Assembly: GCA_963383645.1 (NCBI GenBank) | Contig: OY726561.1 | Location: 31,848,826-31,912,825 of the forward strand | Length of the DNA stretch: 64,000 nt | Direction: 5' to 3' | DNA from: Muscardinus avellanarius | Lineage: Eukaryota; Chordata; Mammalia; Rodentia; Gliridae | In this document: positions 1 to 12,312 of the stretch, piece by piece | How positions within the stretch are numbered: the stretch's first letter is position 1 | How the letters are laid out: each line of letters starts with the position of its first letter | Notes under the pieces: model-generated | Databases searched by the model: none | Told to the model about the DNA's origin: nothing | Seen by the model: only the letters and a program-made list of their open reading frames with translations | Position numbers and translations under genes: made by a program

Positions 1-1652
1 GCAGAGGGCAGTAATGTAAATAAACATCCAGAGGTTGGTAATGACTAAACATGAAGGAGCTTGCACTTATCCTGGGAGACTTGAGATGTAGGGTATGCAA
101 GGAGACATGTAGCAGAACGTGAGGTGAATTTGAGCAGGGAAGGGGTGAGAGAGGATACCTACTATAACTTAAGGTATGATAGGATGAGAGTTGAATTAAG
201 ATGAAGAATTATGTCCATATTAGGAAAAAGAGGAGGGCATTTCTAAGGAGAATTTCAATTCTCCTTAGAAAATCAAGGGAAGATATAAATTTAGTGTGCT
301 ATATATTTGTACAATAACTTCTAACTGCTAGGTACTCAGCCAGGTGCTGAGATACAGGTATGTACAACTGACCAAAGGTTGTTCAACTATAGGCAAATTT
401 GGCTTTGCAAAATGATGTTCTAGAGATGGGAATGTATTCAACACTAGTGAACTTGACACTTCAAAATGGTTTAGGTAATATGCTATATGGTACCTTTTGC
501 CATCATTAAAAATAAAACAACTGGGAATAACTCTTGCCATCAAAGAGTGCTCAACAGGTGATAAAGACGGTGTGTGGCCATGGAAAATGTGATGCAGCAG
601 GTGTTGTCATGCTGTGGGAACACAGACTAAGGATGAAGGAGCAGGTGAGATGATTTCTGTAGGCAGAAAATGAGTAATAATAATCACTGGTAGCCTTTTT
701 TTCTATATGTTTTAAACTCCTGTTTCCTTCAGTTCTTAAAACAGACCCCAATATTTTAGTTAAGAATTGTTTTCTATTACATCTGAGACATAAAATTAAT
801 TTGTCAGGCTTTATACACAGAATGTCTGGCAGACCTGGCCTCTCAAGCCTGTTTTGTTAATTACTGTGCAAAGCATCCTCAGTGATTAAACAAAGAAACA
901 AAATCATTTGACGCCTAGAAGAAATCATTACTGTTTGTTTTAGGTATTTTAACCCAGAGATGGTAGTGGTATTGAGCAAACATATGAGGATGTGGGGCTA
1001 GGTGGAGCATTCAGCATCATTTTGGCACTAAAGTTCTATGATTTTGTGGGACATTAAAGGTAAGAAATATCAGATAGAGTAATCTTTTCTGTTTTTTATG
1101 TAGTTATGTATTGACATTTGAGAGCTCATTAGTTTATTCAAGTAATTTGATTTTCTCTGTACAGTTCCTAGTTGTCAAATATCAGTATCAGAAAAATCCA
1201 TCACTTTCAGGTCTTATTGACATGTTTGCAGGCTGAAGCAGCTTGGAGATTAAGAATCCAATTTATAAGATGAGTCATCTATCATTTAATACCTAAAGAT
1301 AACTTGACTGGTTTATGTTTTTAAAGGAGCATGGTAAATAGCAGTGACACCTTACAGTATTTTCTAAAGCTTTTGAGCATCATTTATATCTTTACATGCA
1401 TTATTTCACTGCTATATGTATTGGAAGAAGTACTAACTTTGATAGTTTCTAAGTTCAATACATGGTATCTTTAACACTGGACAACTTGGCTTTCAAAGAA
1501 CTATATTTGTATAGTTTTGAATTTATAAAATGAATAAATGAAGGATATTTTTTCAGCCGATGTTTCTGAAACAATTTATAGGCAAAAAGGAACCTCAAAC
1601 CTCACATATAAAAAAATGATTCAAATAGATTATAGGCTTAAATACAAAGCAT
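1..1652. other. Unique noncoding sequence
   Basis: No recognisable repeat, exon or RNA gene. The frames on the minus strand near 328-751 are short and have no family resemblance. The one structural feature is a perfect hairpin at 240-271, listed separately. Confidence 0.6.
240..271. repeat. Perfect inverted repeat, 15-bp arms
   Basis: The arm at 240-254 (tttctaaggagaatt) is exactly the reverse complement of 257-271, with a 2-nt spacer (tc). This could form a cruciform or an RNA stem. No transposon ends or other repeat sequence surround it. Confidence 0.9.
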
Positions 1653-1870
1653 AGCTGGGCGTGGTGGCACACGCCTGTAATCCCAGTACTTGAGAGGCTA
1701 AGACAAGAGGATCAGCCTCAGCAGCCTTGTGAGACTCTCAGCAACTTAGTGAGTTCCTGTTTCTAAATAAAATATAAAAATAGGTCTGGGAATATAGCCT
1801 AGAGGTAGAAGGCCCCTGGGCTCTACTCTCAGTTCCACAAACACAAATAAATAAATAAATAAATAAATAG
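1653..1870 (+). mobile_element. Dimeric B1-ID SINE, group 2
   Basis: A full-length copy starts at 'gctgggcgtggtggcacacgc'. It has the B1-like half, an A-rich linker, and an ID-like half of the form 'ggtctgggaatatagcctagaggtagaagg'. It ends in an (AAAT)n tail. A short possible target duplication (agcata) flanks it. It lies at the upstream edge of the old L1. Confidence 0.9.
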
Positions 1871-2041
1871 CATAAGTCTATGAAATTTTCAGAAGACAAT
1901 ATGGGAGATGATGAAGTTTTGAAGATGACTTTGGGTCCTAGGGCTTGATAGACATGATTCTAAATGCACAAAACAAAAGGATAAAGTTAATTATATTGAC
2001 CATCAAAATTAGAACCTTTTATTCTGAGAAAAATCCCATTG

Positions 2042-2092
2042 AAAAATAAAAAGATGAGCTGCATATTGGGAGAACATATTTGCAAACTACAT
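2042..2092 (+). repeat. 51-bp segment, first copy
   Basis: This is the source-position copy, matching its normal place in L1 order. It is repeated at 2821-2871 with one difference (acatattt here, acgtattt there). Confidence 0.9.
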
Positions 2093-2184
2093 AACTGATA
2101 AAGGACTCATATCTACAATATATAGAGTTCTCTTAAAACCCAACATTAAAAAAAACAAAAATTCCAATTAGAAAATAGGAATAA

Positions 2185-2412
2185 GCCGGGCATGGTGGCA
2201 CACGTTTGTAATCCTAGTACTTGGGAGGCTGAGACAGGAGGATCACCCAGGTTCGAAGCCAGCCTCAGCTACTTAGTGAGGCTCTCAGCAACTTAGTGAG
2301 ACCCTGCTTCCAAATAAAATATAAAAATAGGTCTGGGAGTATAGCCTGGAGGTAGAAAAAGCCCCTGGGTTCTATCCTCAGTACCACTAAAAAATTAAAA
2401 AATTAAAAAATA
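2185..2412 (+). mobile_element. Dimeric B1-ID SINE, group 2
   Basis: A complete copy starting at 'gccgggcatggtggcacac', with linker and a 'ggtctgggagtatagcctggaggtag' right half. The 12-bp target duplication AGAAAATAGGAA is seen at 2170-2181 and 2413-2424. It is inserted in the old L1 and so is younger than it. Confidence 0.95.
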
Positions 2413-2820
2413 AGAAAATAGGAAGTAGCCATGATGAGACATTTTATACAAAAAAGAATGTGTGGCAAAGTAAGTATATGGAAAGATATTTAATATCTCT
2501 TAAGTAAATACAAATTATGATCATCATGAGAGATACTGCATACCTTTTAAAACAGCTAAGATAAAAAATAGTGACATCACAAAATACTGGTAAGATACTA
2601 CATTCCTCACATGTTACTGGTGAGAATGTAAAGTGGTACAGCCACTTTGTAAAATAGTTTAAAAGTTTCTAAAAACACTAAAGATATGCTCACCACACTA
2701 TTGTACTTGTCTGGGCCTTATCTCAGAAAAATGATAAGCTGTATCTGCATATGGAAAGTTGTGCACACTTTTCATAACAATTTTATTTGCAATAACTGGA
2801 AATGACTAAAATTTATTTAA

Positions 2821-2871
2821 AAAAATAAAAAGATGAGCTGCATATTGGGAGAACGTATTTGCAAACTACAT
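2821..2871 (+). repeat. 51-bp segment, displaced second copy
   Basis: It matches 2042-2092 at 50 of 51 positions. It sits where L1 order would instead give the 'aaatttccatcaacaggtgaatg' region, so it looks like a copied-in patch rather than ancestral L1. Confidence 0.85.
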
Positions 2872-3068
2872 GAGGGAAACCTCAGTAGGTGAATGATTAG
2901 ACAAACTATATGGAATACTATTCAGCAATAAAAAATTGATTATTGATATATGCAGTGACCTAGATGGGTCTCAGGAGCATTATACTGACTGTAAAAAAAA
3001 AAAAAAAAAGCATATTTAAGGCCATTTCACAAAGATCATGTACCATAGAATTCAGTTTACATAACATT

Positions 3069-3267
3069 CTTTTTTATTTTTTGTAGTAATGGGGATAGAA
3101 CGACCCAGGGACATTCTACCTCCAAGCTGCACCCCAGCCTTGTTTCAAACAGGCTCTCATTGAGTTGTGAAGGGCCTCGCTAAGTAGCTGAGGCTGCCCC
3201 AAACCACGATCCTCCAATCTCAGCCTCCCAAATGCTAGGATTACATGCATGCATTATCATGCCCGGC
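3069..3267 (-). mobile_element. Dimeric B1-ID SINE, group 1
   Basis: A reverse copy, from the T-rich tail on the left to 'catgcccggc' on the right. Target duplication CATAACATT is at 3060-3068 and 3268-3276. It is inserted in the 3' part of the old L1. Confidence 0.93.
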
Positions 3268-3901
3268 CATAACATTTTTTAAATGACAAGATTATAGTGA
3301 TGGAAAAGAGATTAATGGTTGCCAAGTGTTAGGGATTTGAGGGGAGGTTGATAGGACTGGTTGTGATGAAGAAGGAGTAACAAGAGATCATTGTGGTGAC
3401 AGATAATTTTGCATGTCAGTGGTAGTTACACTTTTATACACATGTTGCACAATGGAATAGAACTACACATACATACATTTTATCAATATAAAACTTCTGG
3501 TTTTAATATTATAATTATGTAAGATGAAAACAAAGAATCCAATGTGATAAAGGGCAGACTTCTCTGGACTATCTTTATACTACTTCCTGATAAATTTTAA
3601 TTATTTCAAAATAAAAAGTTAAAAGAATAATTGTAGAAATTAGTTGTCAAAAAATCCTAAGTAGACATTAGGGAGATAATAAAGTAGTGTTATTAGGGAC
3701 TGGATAGTTTATTTGATAACTTGTGAATTTCTGTTGGACATTGATCAATTCATATTTTCACTAGGTATTTATAATCTGTTCAGAATTCACTGGTTTGGAT
3801 TTACAAACACACATTGAAATTCATAAGTTTAACTTGTATGCATTCTTGTAGAAGTCTGTGATTTATCTTCATGTCTGTTATTTTTGCTCCTTCATGACTT
3901 T

Positions 3902-4095
3902 AATTTTTTTGTGTGTGTGGTACTGGGGTTCCTGGAAGCCCTTCTACCTGTGGGCTACACTACGAGACCTATATTTTACATTTTTATTTGGAAACAGGGT
4001 CTCCTAAGCCAGCGCGGCTGGCTTTGAACCTGCGCGATCCTCCTGTCTCTGCCTCCCAAGCACGGGGATTATAAGTGTGTGTCACCATGCCCGGC
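3902..4095 (-). mobile_element. Dimeric B1-ID SINE, group 3
   Basis: Carries the group 3 marks: 'ggttcctggaagcccttctacc' in the ID half and 'taagccagcgcggctggct' at the B1 end. It has an exact 13-bp target duplication, CCTTCATGACTTT, at 3889-3901 and 4096-4108. A relatively young copy. Confidence 0.95.
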
Positions 4096-4204
4096 CCTTC
4101 ATGACTTTTTTAATTTAAAGAGAGACATTTGTAATATCTTTAAGTAGAAGAGGAAGTTAAAGTAAGAAGGGAATTATTATTCAAGTTGTGTTTGTGAACT
4201 GGGG

Positions 4205-4400
4205 AGTACTAGGGATTGAATCCAGGGGCATTTTACCTCTGACCTATGCTCCCAGTCCTATTTTAGTTTTTATTTTGAAACATGGTCTCACTAAGTTGTG
4301 GAGAAGCTCACTAAGTTATTGAGGCTAGCTGCCAATTTCTGATCCTCCTATCTCAGCCTCCCAGGTACTGGGATGACATGTGTTCATCACCATGCTAGGC
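4205..4400 (-). mobile_element. Dimeric B1-ID SINE, diverged
   Basis: A reverse copy with 'tactagggattgaatccaggggcattttacc' and a right end at 'catgctaggc'. It is more diverged than its neighbours, and I see no clear target duplication. Confidence 0.85.
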
Positions 4401-4599
4401 TGTTGCTGAAATTACATAAGAGTGCCTGATACCTGATTCAGTAAATAGGGTACATTATATAACTTCCAATAAATCTCTTACTTTCCTCTATATTGATAGT
4501 TCATAAGATATTCTATCCATTTTCATTCCTTGATGCTGTAACCATACATGGGATATTGATTATAGTTTTGAGTATCAGTTTAAATTCACTATTAAACTA

Positions 4600-4795
4600 G
4601 AAACAGTGATACACACTTATAATCCTTGTATTCAGGAGGCTGAAACAGGAGGATTGCAGGCTTAAGACCAGTGTATGATAACTTAATGAGAGCCAATTCA
4701 AAACAAAAATGTTTAGGGGCATAGTTTAGAGGTAAAACACCCTTGGGTTCAATCTGCAGTGCCACAAATAAATAAGTATATAAATAAATAAAAAT
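4600..4795 (+). mobile_element. Dimeric B1-ID SINE, diverged
   Basis: A forward copy with a mutated B1 half ('gtgatacacacttataatcc') and ID half ('ggggcatagtttagaggtaaaac'). The flanks repeat: 'taaattcactattaaact' before it and 'taaattcaccattaaaact' after it, an imperfect target duplication consistent with age. Confidence 0.88.
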
Positions 4796-4814
4796 AAATT
4801 CACCATTAAAACTA

Positions 4815-5376
4815 AAATATCACTGAAAGAGAATGATCCAGGATTCATGACTCTGAATAGGTAGGAAAAGCTGAAGGGATTTAGGTGATTGATCCAGGAG
4901 CAGTGAAGACCTTTCCATAGGTCTCAGAGTTTCATCTAAGCACACCAAGAACTACTATGCCAAAGAGAGTATAAACTTGCTCTGTGCAACCTGAGCAGAA
5001 AGCAAAGGACCTGGGGACAGTAGTTGCATATTTTACCTCCAGGAGACAGTGATTCGAGTTTGTGTTCTTTCTGAGCATATTAAGGAATGACATACAACTG
5101 GAGACAATAGGAGACTTTGGTTATAAATGAACCCAAAGTGTTACAACTAACTTTATATTTTGGTGTAGCTCTGCTTTATTTTTTTCCTTTAAGGAGAACT
5201 GAATCCCTAGTATAGTGAAATAAGTAACAATACTCAGTATCTGGTGCCCTATTCAGTCGTGCAATAATTCTCATCACTGTCCTATTCACAGGGGATTCCA
5301 TGAAGTAGAGATAATTTTTAAAAAATTTTGTACTACCAATGTTGTATGAAACATCCTTGGAAAAGTTATATTTGTA
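4815..5376. other. Unique noncoding sequence
   Basis: I see no repeat or gene. The minus-strand frame at 5176-5385 runs into the following SINE and has no protein-like features. Confidence 0.5.
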
Positions 5377-5598
5377 GCCGGGCATGGTAGTGCACTCTTA
5401 TAATCCCAGCATTCGGGAGACTGAGACAGGAGGATAGGGGTTTGTGGACAACCTCAGCTACTTTGTGAGGCCCTGTGCAACTCAGTGAGACCCTGTTTCA
5501 AAATAAAGAATAAAAGAAAATAGGGCTGGGGATGTAGCTTAGAGGTAGAATACCCCTCGGTTCCATCCCCAGTACAAAAACAAAAACAAAAACAAAAA
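5377..5598 (+). mobile_element. Dimeric B1-ID SINE, group 1
   Basis: A full-length copy starting 'gccgggcatggtagtgcac', with a 'gggctggggatgtagcttagaggtagaat' right half and a (CAAAAA)n tail. Confidence 0.92.
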
Positions 5599-5689
5599 TT
5601 CCATTTATACATTCAAGTTACTCATATTATTTTGAAATCCTTTGAGATTACAAGCAATTAAATTAATTGCATTTTGTAGTCCAACCCCT

Positions 5690-6260
5690 CATTTATAACA
5701 TCTAATTCCCGAGGACCCACATGTCCAGATTCAAGAGCGGCTTGATAGAAAGGCTGATTTATTTTTGTTTTCTTGCTGGATCTGCTTTGAATATTCTTAA
5801 AAAGAGAAGGCAAATGCTGTGTTTAATATTCATATAGGATTTTCTTTTAAAAGCACCGTCTATCGAAAGCCTTTTGTTAAACAGGACTACCTATAAATGG
5901 ATCAACTTGCGAAAAGCTTTCCTAAGTACTTAGTTGGTTCTTTGGGATAGATGGATAAGCTGATGGAGGCTAAGCTTCAAATGTGTATGTCATTAATAGA
6001 GATGTAAGAATCTCAATTTGCTTTGTCTTTGCCTTTTCTGACACATCATAAGGAAAAGCTTTACTAATGAAGTACCCAATGGTAATAACCCATTATATGC
6101 TAGACTCTCTTTGTATCAGATGACATGCAAATGAACTGTTCTATTTCTGTGGAGAAAGAGAGACGAGGAGTGGTCTAGTTAATCATACTTGAGGGCTGCC
6201 ATAGTTGTCTTCTGGGAAATATTATCATTATTCATTCTTATTTAAGGGTCCTTACTCTGC
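5690..6260. other. Repeat-free block, candidate conserved noncoding DNA
   Basis: High-complexity sequence with no recognisable transposon. It keeps several CpG sites (for example 'attcccgagg', 'agagcggctt', 'caccgtctatcgaaag'), unusual in this CpG-poor window. It also has AT-rich homeobox-type cores. No reading frame is supported. Conservation is inferred from texture only. Confidence 0.3.
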
Positions 6261-6439
6261 ACAGAAGAAAATCTCCCATTCATTCCATTTGGGTTTGATG
6301 TTAATTACAGGGGCATTAATGGAAGCTTTCTCATAAGAAATGAATGTGGGATTAAATCAGTGGGAAAAAAAAAAGAAGTGACCTTTGTTAGTCAGGTCAT
6401 CATAAAAACGTGGGTGTGGGGCTGGCTGGTTGGGGGAAC

Positions 6440-6560
6440 TTTATGAACTATCCATCCGCTTGTTGTTCAGATAGAGAAACTGAGGCCTAACAAGAAAAAA
6501 TGACTTAAAGCGCCCAACTGATGAGAGGCAGGCTGAAGATCACCAATGAGGAAACAAATT
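6440..6560 (-). repeat. MIR-like SINE fragment
   Basis: The stretch 'agatagagaaactgaggcctaacaagaaa..tgacttaaagcgcccaactgatgagaggcaggctga' follows the reverse strand of the MIR core (aaactgaggc... then gacttgcccaaggtcacacagct... then agtggcagagct). Old and diverged. Confidence 0.6.
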
Positions 6561-8239
6561 TTCTCAAACAGAATACAGGGAAATGATAATTCAGGAAATT
6601 TAGAAGTTTAGGCTCTGGCCCTTTTCCACTGTGAACTATTTCAGTGATTTTATCAATCTTTTTAACCACTTTGGATCTGCATCTTTGATTTTTAAGGGTA
6701 GGATACTAGACTAGGTTATTTGTCCTCCAGAGAAGAAGAAATCTAAATGAGTTCATATACAATTATATTTTGAACATATCTTCATGTTGTTTTCTGAACT
6801 TGAGAAAGGTACCTACCTTGGATATTAGGTAGATCCAGCAATTCTCTTTTTCAGTGGCCTTTCTCCTAGTGGGTAAAAAAGACTTTATCTTATCCTGGAT
6901 AATAACTCATTCTCTCCTCTCCATCCCCCTAGCATTTATTCATGTGAATTCTAGTTGACAATAAGTAATTGAGAATGTTGCCAGTAAAATGAGTCTTTTC
7001 CTTAATCTTATAGATATTTTGAGGAATTACCTGATCATGTATCCATGTATATACAGTCCTTGTTCACCTTGTGACCATGTAATTAAGTCATTTTTCTTTT
7101 TCAATCAACCACTTGAGTCTAAAGTAAATGGTTTTGTGGAAAATTATGTACATCCAGAGACAGTATTACTACTCTATTGAATTTTAAGGTATACAAATGT
7201 AAATCTTTAGTATATAAACCAAACTCTTTTTCGTCTCCCTAAAGAAAACAAAAGAAAGAAGTTGAAGTTTTGGATTTTTAAATTTACACTTAATATAAAA
7301 ATGTTTTATTAGGTAAAATTTATGCTGTTTACCAAAATATTTTAACAAATAACCTAATGTACAAATAGCAGGTATATGTTAGATAAAATATCAATTTGTT
7401 CTTTCTTTATATTTATATTATTTGAACCTTCCTATTGTGTTTTGTTTTTAAATTTTTCATTTTTCATTTTATTTTTTATATTATTTTCTCATTATGTCTA
7501 ATATAATTCTATTTTAGAAATTCTGGAATATAGAGAAAAGTTAAAGAATTACTAACAGAAATTTAAACATAATTTTTCACCTTCCACCATGTTTTTATTT
7601 TAGTAATTGTTAACAATATAAGCTTAATAATAGATACAGTGATATGGATACAGGTTTCTTTACTACTTTAATACATGAAAGATAAAAACTCTATATGTAT
7701 AGATAAATAACTTTAATTTAGTCAAATTGAATAAATTGTAACATTTAGAAAGCTCCTGTATTGTTTGCAATCACCCCCAAAATAGACACAATCTAAATTT
7801 CAAACTTGTTCAATAAGCCCTCTCAAATTTGAACATTATGTTTCTTGAAAGTTTTTATGCCATGGTTTTTTTTAAACAAATATTTTATAGTAATTTTGTG
7901 GAAAAAGTAAAAATCACTGTGTTTTCTGTCACACACACATAATTTGATGTTGAGCTTTCTGTTGTCATTATACAACAGAAAGATATGTACAACACGCCTT
8001 GAATTTCACCTAGTGGAAGTCAGCAGGGTAATTATTAATTCATGGACTAACTAGACTTCCATATCCCCCTTTGAAGATGTTATATCTGCTTTTTGGATTG
8101 AGCATTTAGAGGCAGGTGATTCTGTGATTCTTAAAAATGATTTTTATTCCACAAAGGGACATTTAAAAGTAGAAAGCAAATTTAGAAATGATTCAATTTT
8201 ATAGGACATATCAACTCTAAACAAGAAGTTGCTTTATTT
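6561..8239. other. AT-rich unique sequence
   Basis: Low-GC DNA without a recognisable repeat or exon. It contains a 10-bp-arm hairpin at 7955-7982. The short plus-strand frame near 6989-7180 is not supported as coding. Confidence 0.5.
7955..7982. repeat. Inverted repeat, 10-bp arms, 8-nt loop
   Basis: ctttctgttg (7955-7964) is the exact reverse complement of caacagaaag (7973-7982). Loop tcattata. No surrounding element is recognised. Confidence 0.85.
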
Positions 8240-8760
8240 TGTCCAGCTAGTCTTCCCTTACCTATCTCAGAGTCTGCATGCAGAGTGACCTTTAGAGTGG
8301 CTGGTGTCTTGAGTGATGTCGCTAATGAGATCTAACGACATTGTGACCCTGACCTCTTCATGGCCCTGACTTCTCTCATCCATCTTCTGAACCCCACAGG
8401 CCACGAGTCGTTGTATGGAATCAGGATTAAACAAGTGTGAATAAACAAGTTCAAGAGTTTCTTGCCACAGCCTCGGGTGCTTGTCTGTGGCTAAGGAAGA
8501 TGTAGAGAACTTAATACTAAGAATACACCTTGTGCATCTCCTCATATCTGGTGAAACTGCCGCTTGTGGTCAGTGGCCTGAATCTAATCTCCATGGTTTG
8601 TTCCATTCCTGGACAGTAATGGCGGTTGACTTTATAATCACATAGCTGTTGGCACACGCAAGGAAAGGATGGCTGATAGATCACTTATCCCATGTCACAC
8701 ATTACTGGAGCTTTTATCTCATTAACTGTGATTAATGTTTATACCGCCTGGGCTTGTCAT
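8240..8760. other. High-complexity block, candidate conserved noncoding DNA
   Basis: Repeat-free sequence with above-background GC and retained CpGs ('gatgtcgctaatg', 'cacgagtcgttg', 'aatggcggttgac', 'accgcctggg'). A 92-residue minus-strand frame (8267-8545) overlaps it. That frame resembles no family I know and lies within the block without splice or start support. Confidence 0.35.
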
Positions 8761-9051
8761 ATAACTGTTCATATTCAGCAATTTTGAATCTCTCAGCTTA
8801 CTTGATGAGTGAAGAATATTTTTTTTTCCCAAAGAAATTTGTTGTAGGGACTGAGGGACCTTATTTACAAATCATCATTTCTACATGGCCTTATAACCAC
8901 ATGGCATGGCTTTTTTTGACTCCTTTCTCATTATTGTCCTTCAGTATGCTACCTATCCTTGAACAGAGAGATGTCTTTATAGAACTGTTGTATAACAGGA
9001 ATAGATGAATAGTTTACCTGTATAGAAAAGAACAGAAGAAATGCAGTAGAA

Positions 9052-9277
9052 GCTGTGTATGGTGATACATGCCTGTAATCCAAGTATTTGAGAGGCTGAG
9101 ACAGCAGAATCACATGTTCAAGACCAGCCTCGGCAATTTAGGAAGGCTCTCAAAAACCTAGGGTGACCTCATTTCAAAATAAAAAGGCTAGTGATATAGC
9201 TCAGATGTAGAACATCTCTGGTTTCAATTCCTAGTAACACACATTAATACATACCCTCAAATATATAAAATAATAAA
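9052..9277 (+). mobile_element. Dimeric B1-ID SINE, diverged
   Basis: Starts 'gctgtgtatggtgatacatgcc' and ends in an AT-rich tail. It has an exact 16-bp target duplication, AAGAAATGCAGTAGAA, at 9036-9051 and 9278-9293. The body is diverged, yet the duplication is intact. Confidence 0.93.
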
Positions 9278-9293
9278 AAGAAATGCAGTAGAA

Positions 9294-12260
9294 CTTAAGG
9301 AAATATTTGATTTTTTTTAGCCTAAAGTTGCTTTACTAATATGATTTCCATGAGTCTGTTTTCCCAAAGTTAAATGGGAAGGAATAGAGATAAAGGATGC
9401 AGTTTCCATCTTGCCTACACCTATGGTTCTTCCTTTATTTGGTTCTTTCACTGAACAGCCCTTTTCCTTAGCCCTGGGCACCATTTGATAAGTTGACCAG
9501 TCAGTGATTAAACATATTTATTTAGTTCAATGGGTCAGAGCAATTGCGACAGATAGAAAATTACTGATGGATTATCAATTTCAGCACCTCTGACATCTGG
9601 CCTTAGTGCAGTCCATCATCTGAGGGCTCATAACACATTTGCTAAGACAATAACATGCTCAGCTACCTGAGTGATCACAGAGCTGGATATTGAAAACATG
9701 TTACCCAGATTAACAAGACAGATCACAGAAACTGGAAGAGTTCCATACCTACAGTTGAAAACTTAAAATCACCCAGTGGTGTACACTGGTTATAACTGGA
9801 ATGAGAAGTTGACTATACTTTCAATGTATTTTTGTGGACTTTTCAGAGTGTTTTAGTAATTTCTTGAACAAGTAACATTTGGATTTGATGAGGTAGTTAC
9901 CTGGAAATAATGTGAAAACAGCATTACATGACAAATGATTATTTTGTCAAGCTATAATATTTAAAAGTTTTAATGAATTAAAATAATGGTCTTGAATTTG
10001 AGATCTATTGAAATGTCAGAATGAAAATAAGAAGCCAACTATAATACCTACTGTTATAATTATCTTAAATAATAAACAAGATTTCAAGTAGAATTTATAA
10101 GATATACTCTTTTGTCACTGTTTATCTTTTTATTTCTATTGAGTACTTCTTTTCTTCTAAAGTGAATTCTAACTACAATGAGTCCTTTATGGCCAATACT
10201 AATCCAACAGGAAAATATATTTTATTCATCTTTGTTTTTTACTGAAATATATTTCAAGATAATCTTCATAGCCCTAACACAAAGTTTCATATATAATCAA
10301 GGATAATCTGATTATCTTTAATTGATGAAATCATGACAAATATGATTCAGGTTAATAGATTATGTTAAGATATACTAATTTATTTTAAAAACTGGCCACA
10401 GTTTTTGAGAAATTAATAGGCTGTGACAGATAATAAATAACTTTTGAGAACTGTGTTTCAGTTGTAATTGTTTCCTGTGATTATTCCTATATCTTTATAT
10501 TTCATGTGCCTGGTGGCTTAATTTATGATGATGAGCCCATTTTTAATATGTATGCTATCATAAAAATATTTGTGAAGCTGACAATGATTCTAAACTTCAG
10601 AGGATTTATTGGCACCCATCCTCTCGAATCTCTAAACTCATAATAGCTTAGAAATATTACTTTTTTTAACAAAATAAAGATTAAGCTCTTTGACATTAAA
10701 ATTTACATTAATTCACTAAGTCCATACTTTTGCCATGTGATATAAAATTGATTGGCCCTTTGAAATGTCCCACTTTTTATAATTTGATAGAACTTGGCAA
10801 TATTACAGGTCATTGCAGGCCATTATTCATTCCCAAAGCCTTTCTGATTTGTCTTAGAATAAGGTTCCAACTCTATTTCTGCCAGCACCTCCAGTAGTTG
10901 AGTATAGAATTTGATAAACTTAACTCTTCTTGTATACAGTCCAGTTAGATTGGAAAATGCTTGGATGAATTCTCATCAAACAATCCCCTCTGGAGTCTAG
11001 ACATTAGGTGAGGATAAAACTGCTAATCATGGCCAGATAAGACACAACTTAAAAATGAAAGTCACATTAGGATAGGAATTTGGTTGAGAACATTCTTCTG
11101 GGCGTCATAGTGATGCTATTACAGCCCATCCTTGAGCAGCAACCCCTCTATCAGAACATTACACATCTGTCATTGATGCAGATCCTTAAACAAGATGCCC
11201 AGCACTGATACTTCTTCAGATATATTCTACTCTGGTTTTTAAACTGGAAATGCTTACTATGTTGCCCTGTATTTTTATTAATTGCTAAATATCAAGATTT
11301 CTTTTCTTTTTCTGCACACCATTTACTTCTTTCTTAATTATATTTCATTTATTTGCAATTTCTTGCAATAAAAAGCAGGTCCTATTAGATATTTTTATAT
11401 AAAACAAACGAAAGAAAATGAAAAAGAGTTTTACATTAATTTGGAATAAAGATTACATGGTTCTATCAATTAGCATGAAAATGTGTTTCATCAAAATAAA
11501 TAAACTTAGATGAAAATATCCATCAGTACGCTTTGATATGTGTCAAAGTTTTGTTTTTTTTTAGAGAAAGGGGCATACCATGTTCAGTTTCCAAGTGCTT
11601 TTACTATAACCATCTTATAATTTGCTACCTGACAGGGAGACTTAGAAATTAGCAATCTAATGCCTGTGATAGTGCCTTTTAAATTATAAAGGACTCTAAC
11701 AATAAAGAGTATATTGATGCTGTGTGAGTTTGGTATAATAGACATAGAATGTGTGAAAATACACAGCAATTCATTTCTAGAGGCTTATGTACTGACAGTA
11801 AGAATTAAGAGTTTTATGGAATTCATTTTGACATATAATAATTTTTCATGCAAAGACATTAACATTGGCCAATTTTGTGTATTAATATATAATGCAGAAA
11901 GATGCTAAGAACCACAGTATTAAAATGCTATGTCCAACATTGTACTTGAAAGCTTTGAGTCAGTAATTTTGAATGACTTTTATGTTGGACTAGTTTTTCT
12001 TATTCAACCCTATTTAAGCATCAGTGACTTTTTAAACTTCTATTATTGATGTTTTATGTCCTGAGAAACCTTGATGTTTGCATTTTAATCCATTTTGTAA
12101 GTATTGCAATAGATGGTCATGGTAACAAGTGGATGAAATGATTATTTTAACTTGTAATATGCTTTGGCATTTATCCCAGCGTGTCCAAAATGTGCATTTT
12201 TTCAATGCACAGTATATATTGGAAATATATGGAAAGTGGCAAACAATGATGTTAATGCAG
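9294..12260. other. Long repeat-poor unique stretch
   Basis: Nearly 3 kb without a recognised interspersed repeat. The parts at about 9440-9740 and 10790-11180 are of higher complexity ('ggtcagagcaattgcgacag', 'gcaggccattattcattccc') and may be conserved noncoding DNA. The rest is AT-rich. No exon is supported. Confidence 0.45.
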
Positions 12261-12275
12261 TGGCTTTATTTTTAA

Positions 12276-12312
<37 letters not shown>

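Larger units (their letters stand above)
1872..3640 (+). mobile_element. Old L1 3' region, interrupted by SINEs
   Basis: The sequence follows the order of an L1 ORF2 C-terminal region and 3' UTR: a 'ggagaacatatttgcaaactac..aaaggactcatatct' stretch, then 'actggtgagaatgtaaagtggtacagccac', then 'tatggaatactattcagcaataaa'. A 3' UTR resembling old mammalian L1M families ends it. It is broken by stops and carries SINEs at 2185-2412 and 3069-3267. A 51-bp segment is present twice (2042-2092 and 2821-2871). The family assignment is from recall. Confidence 0.75.
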
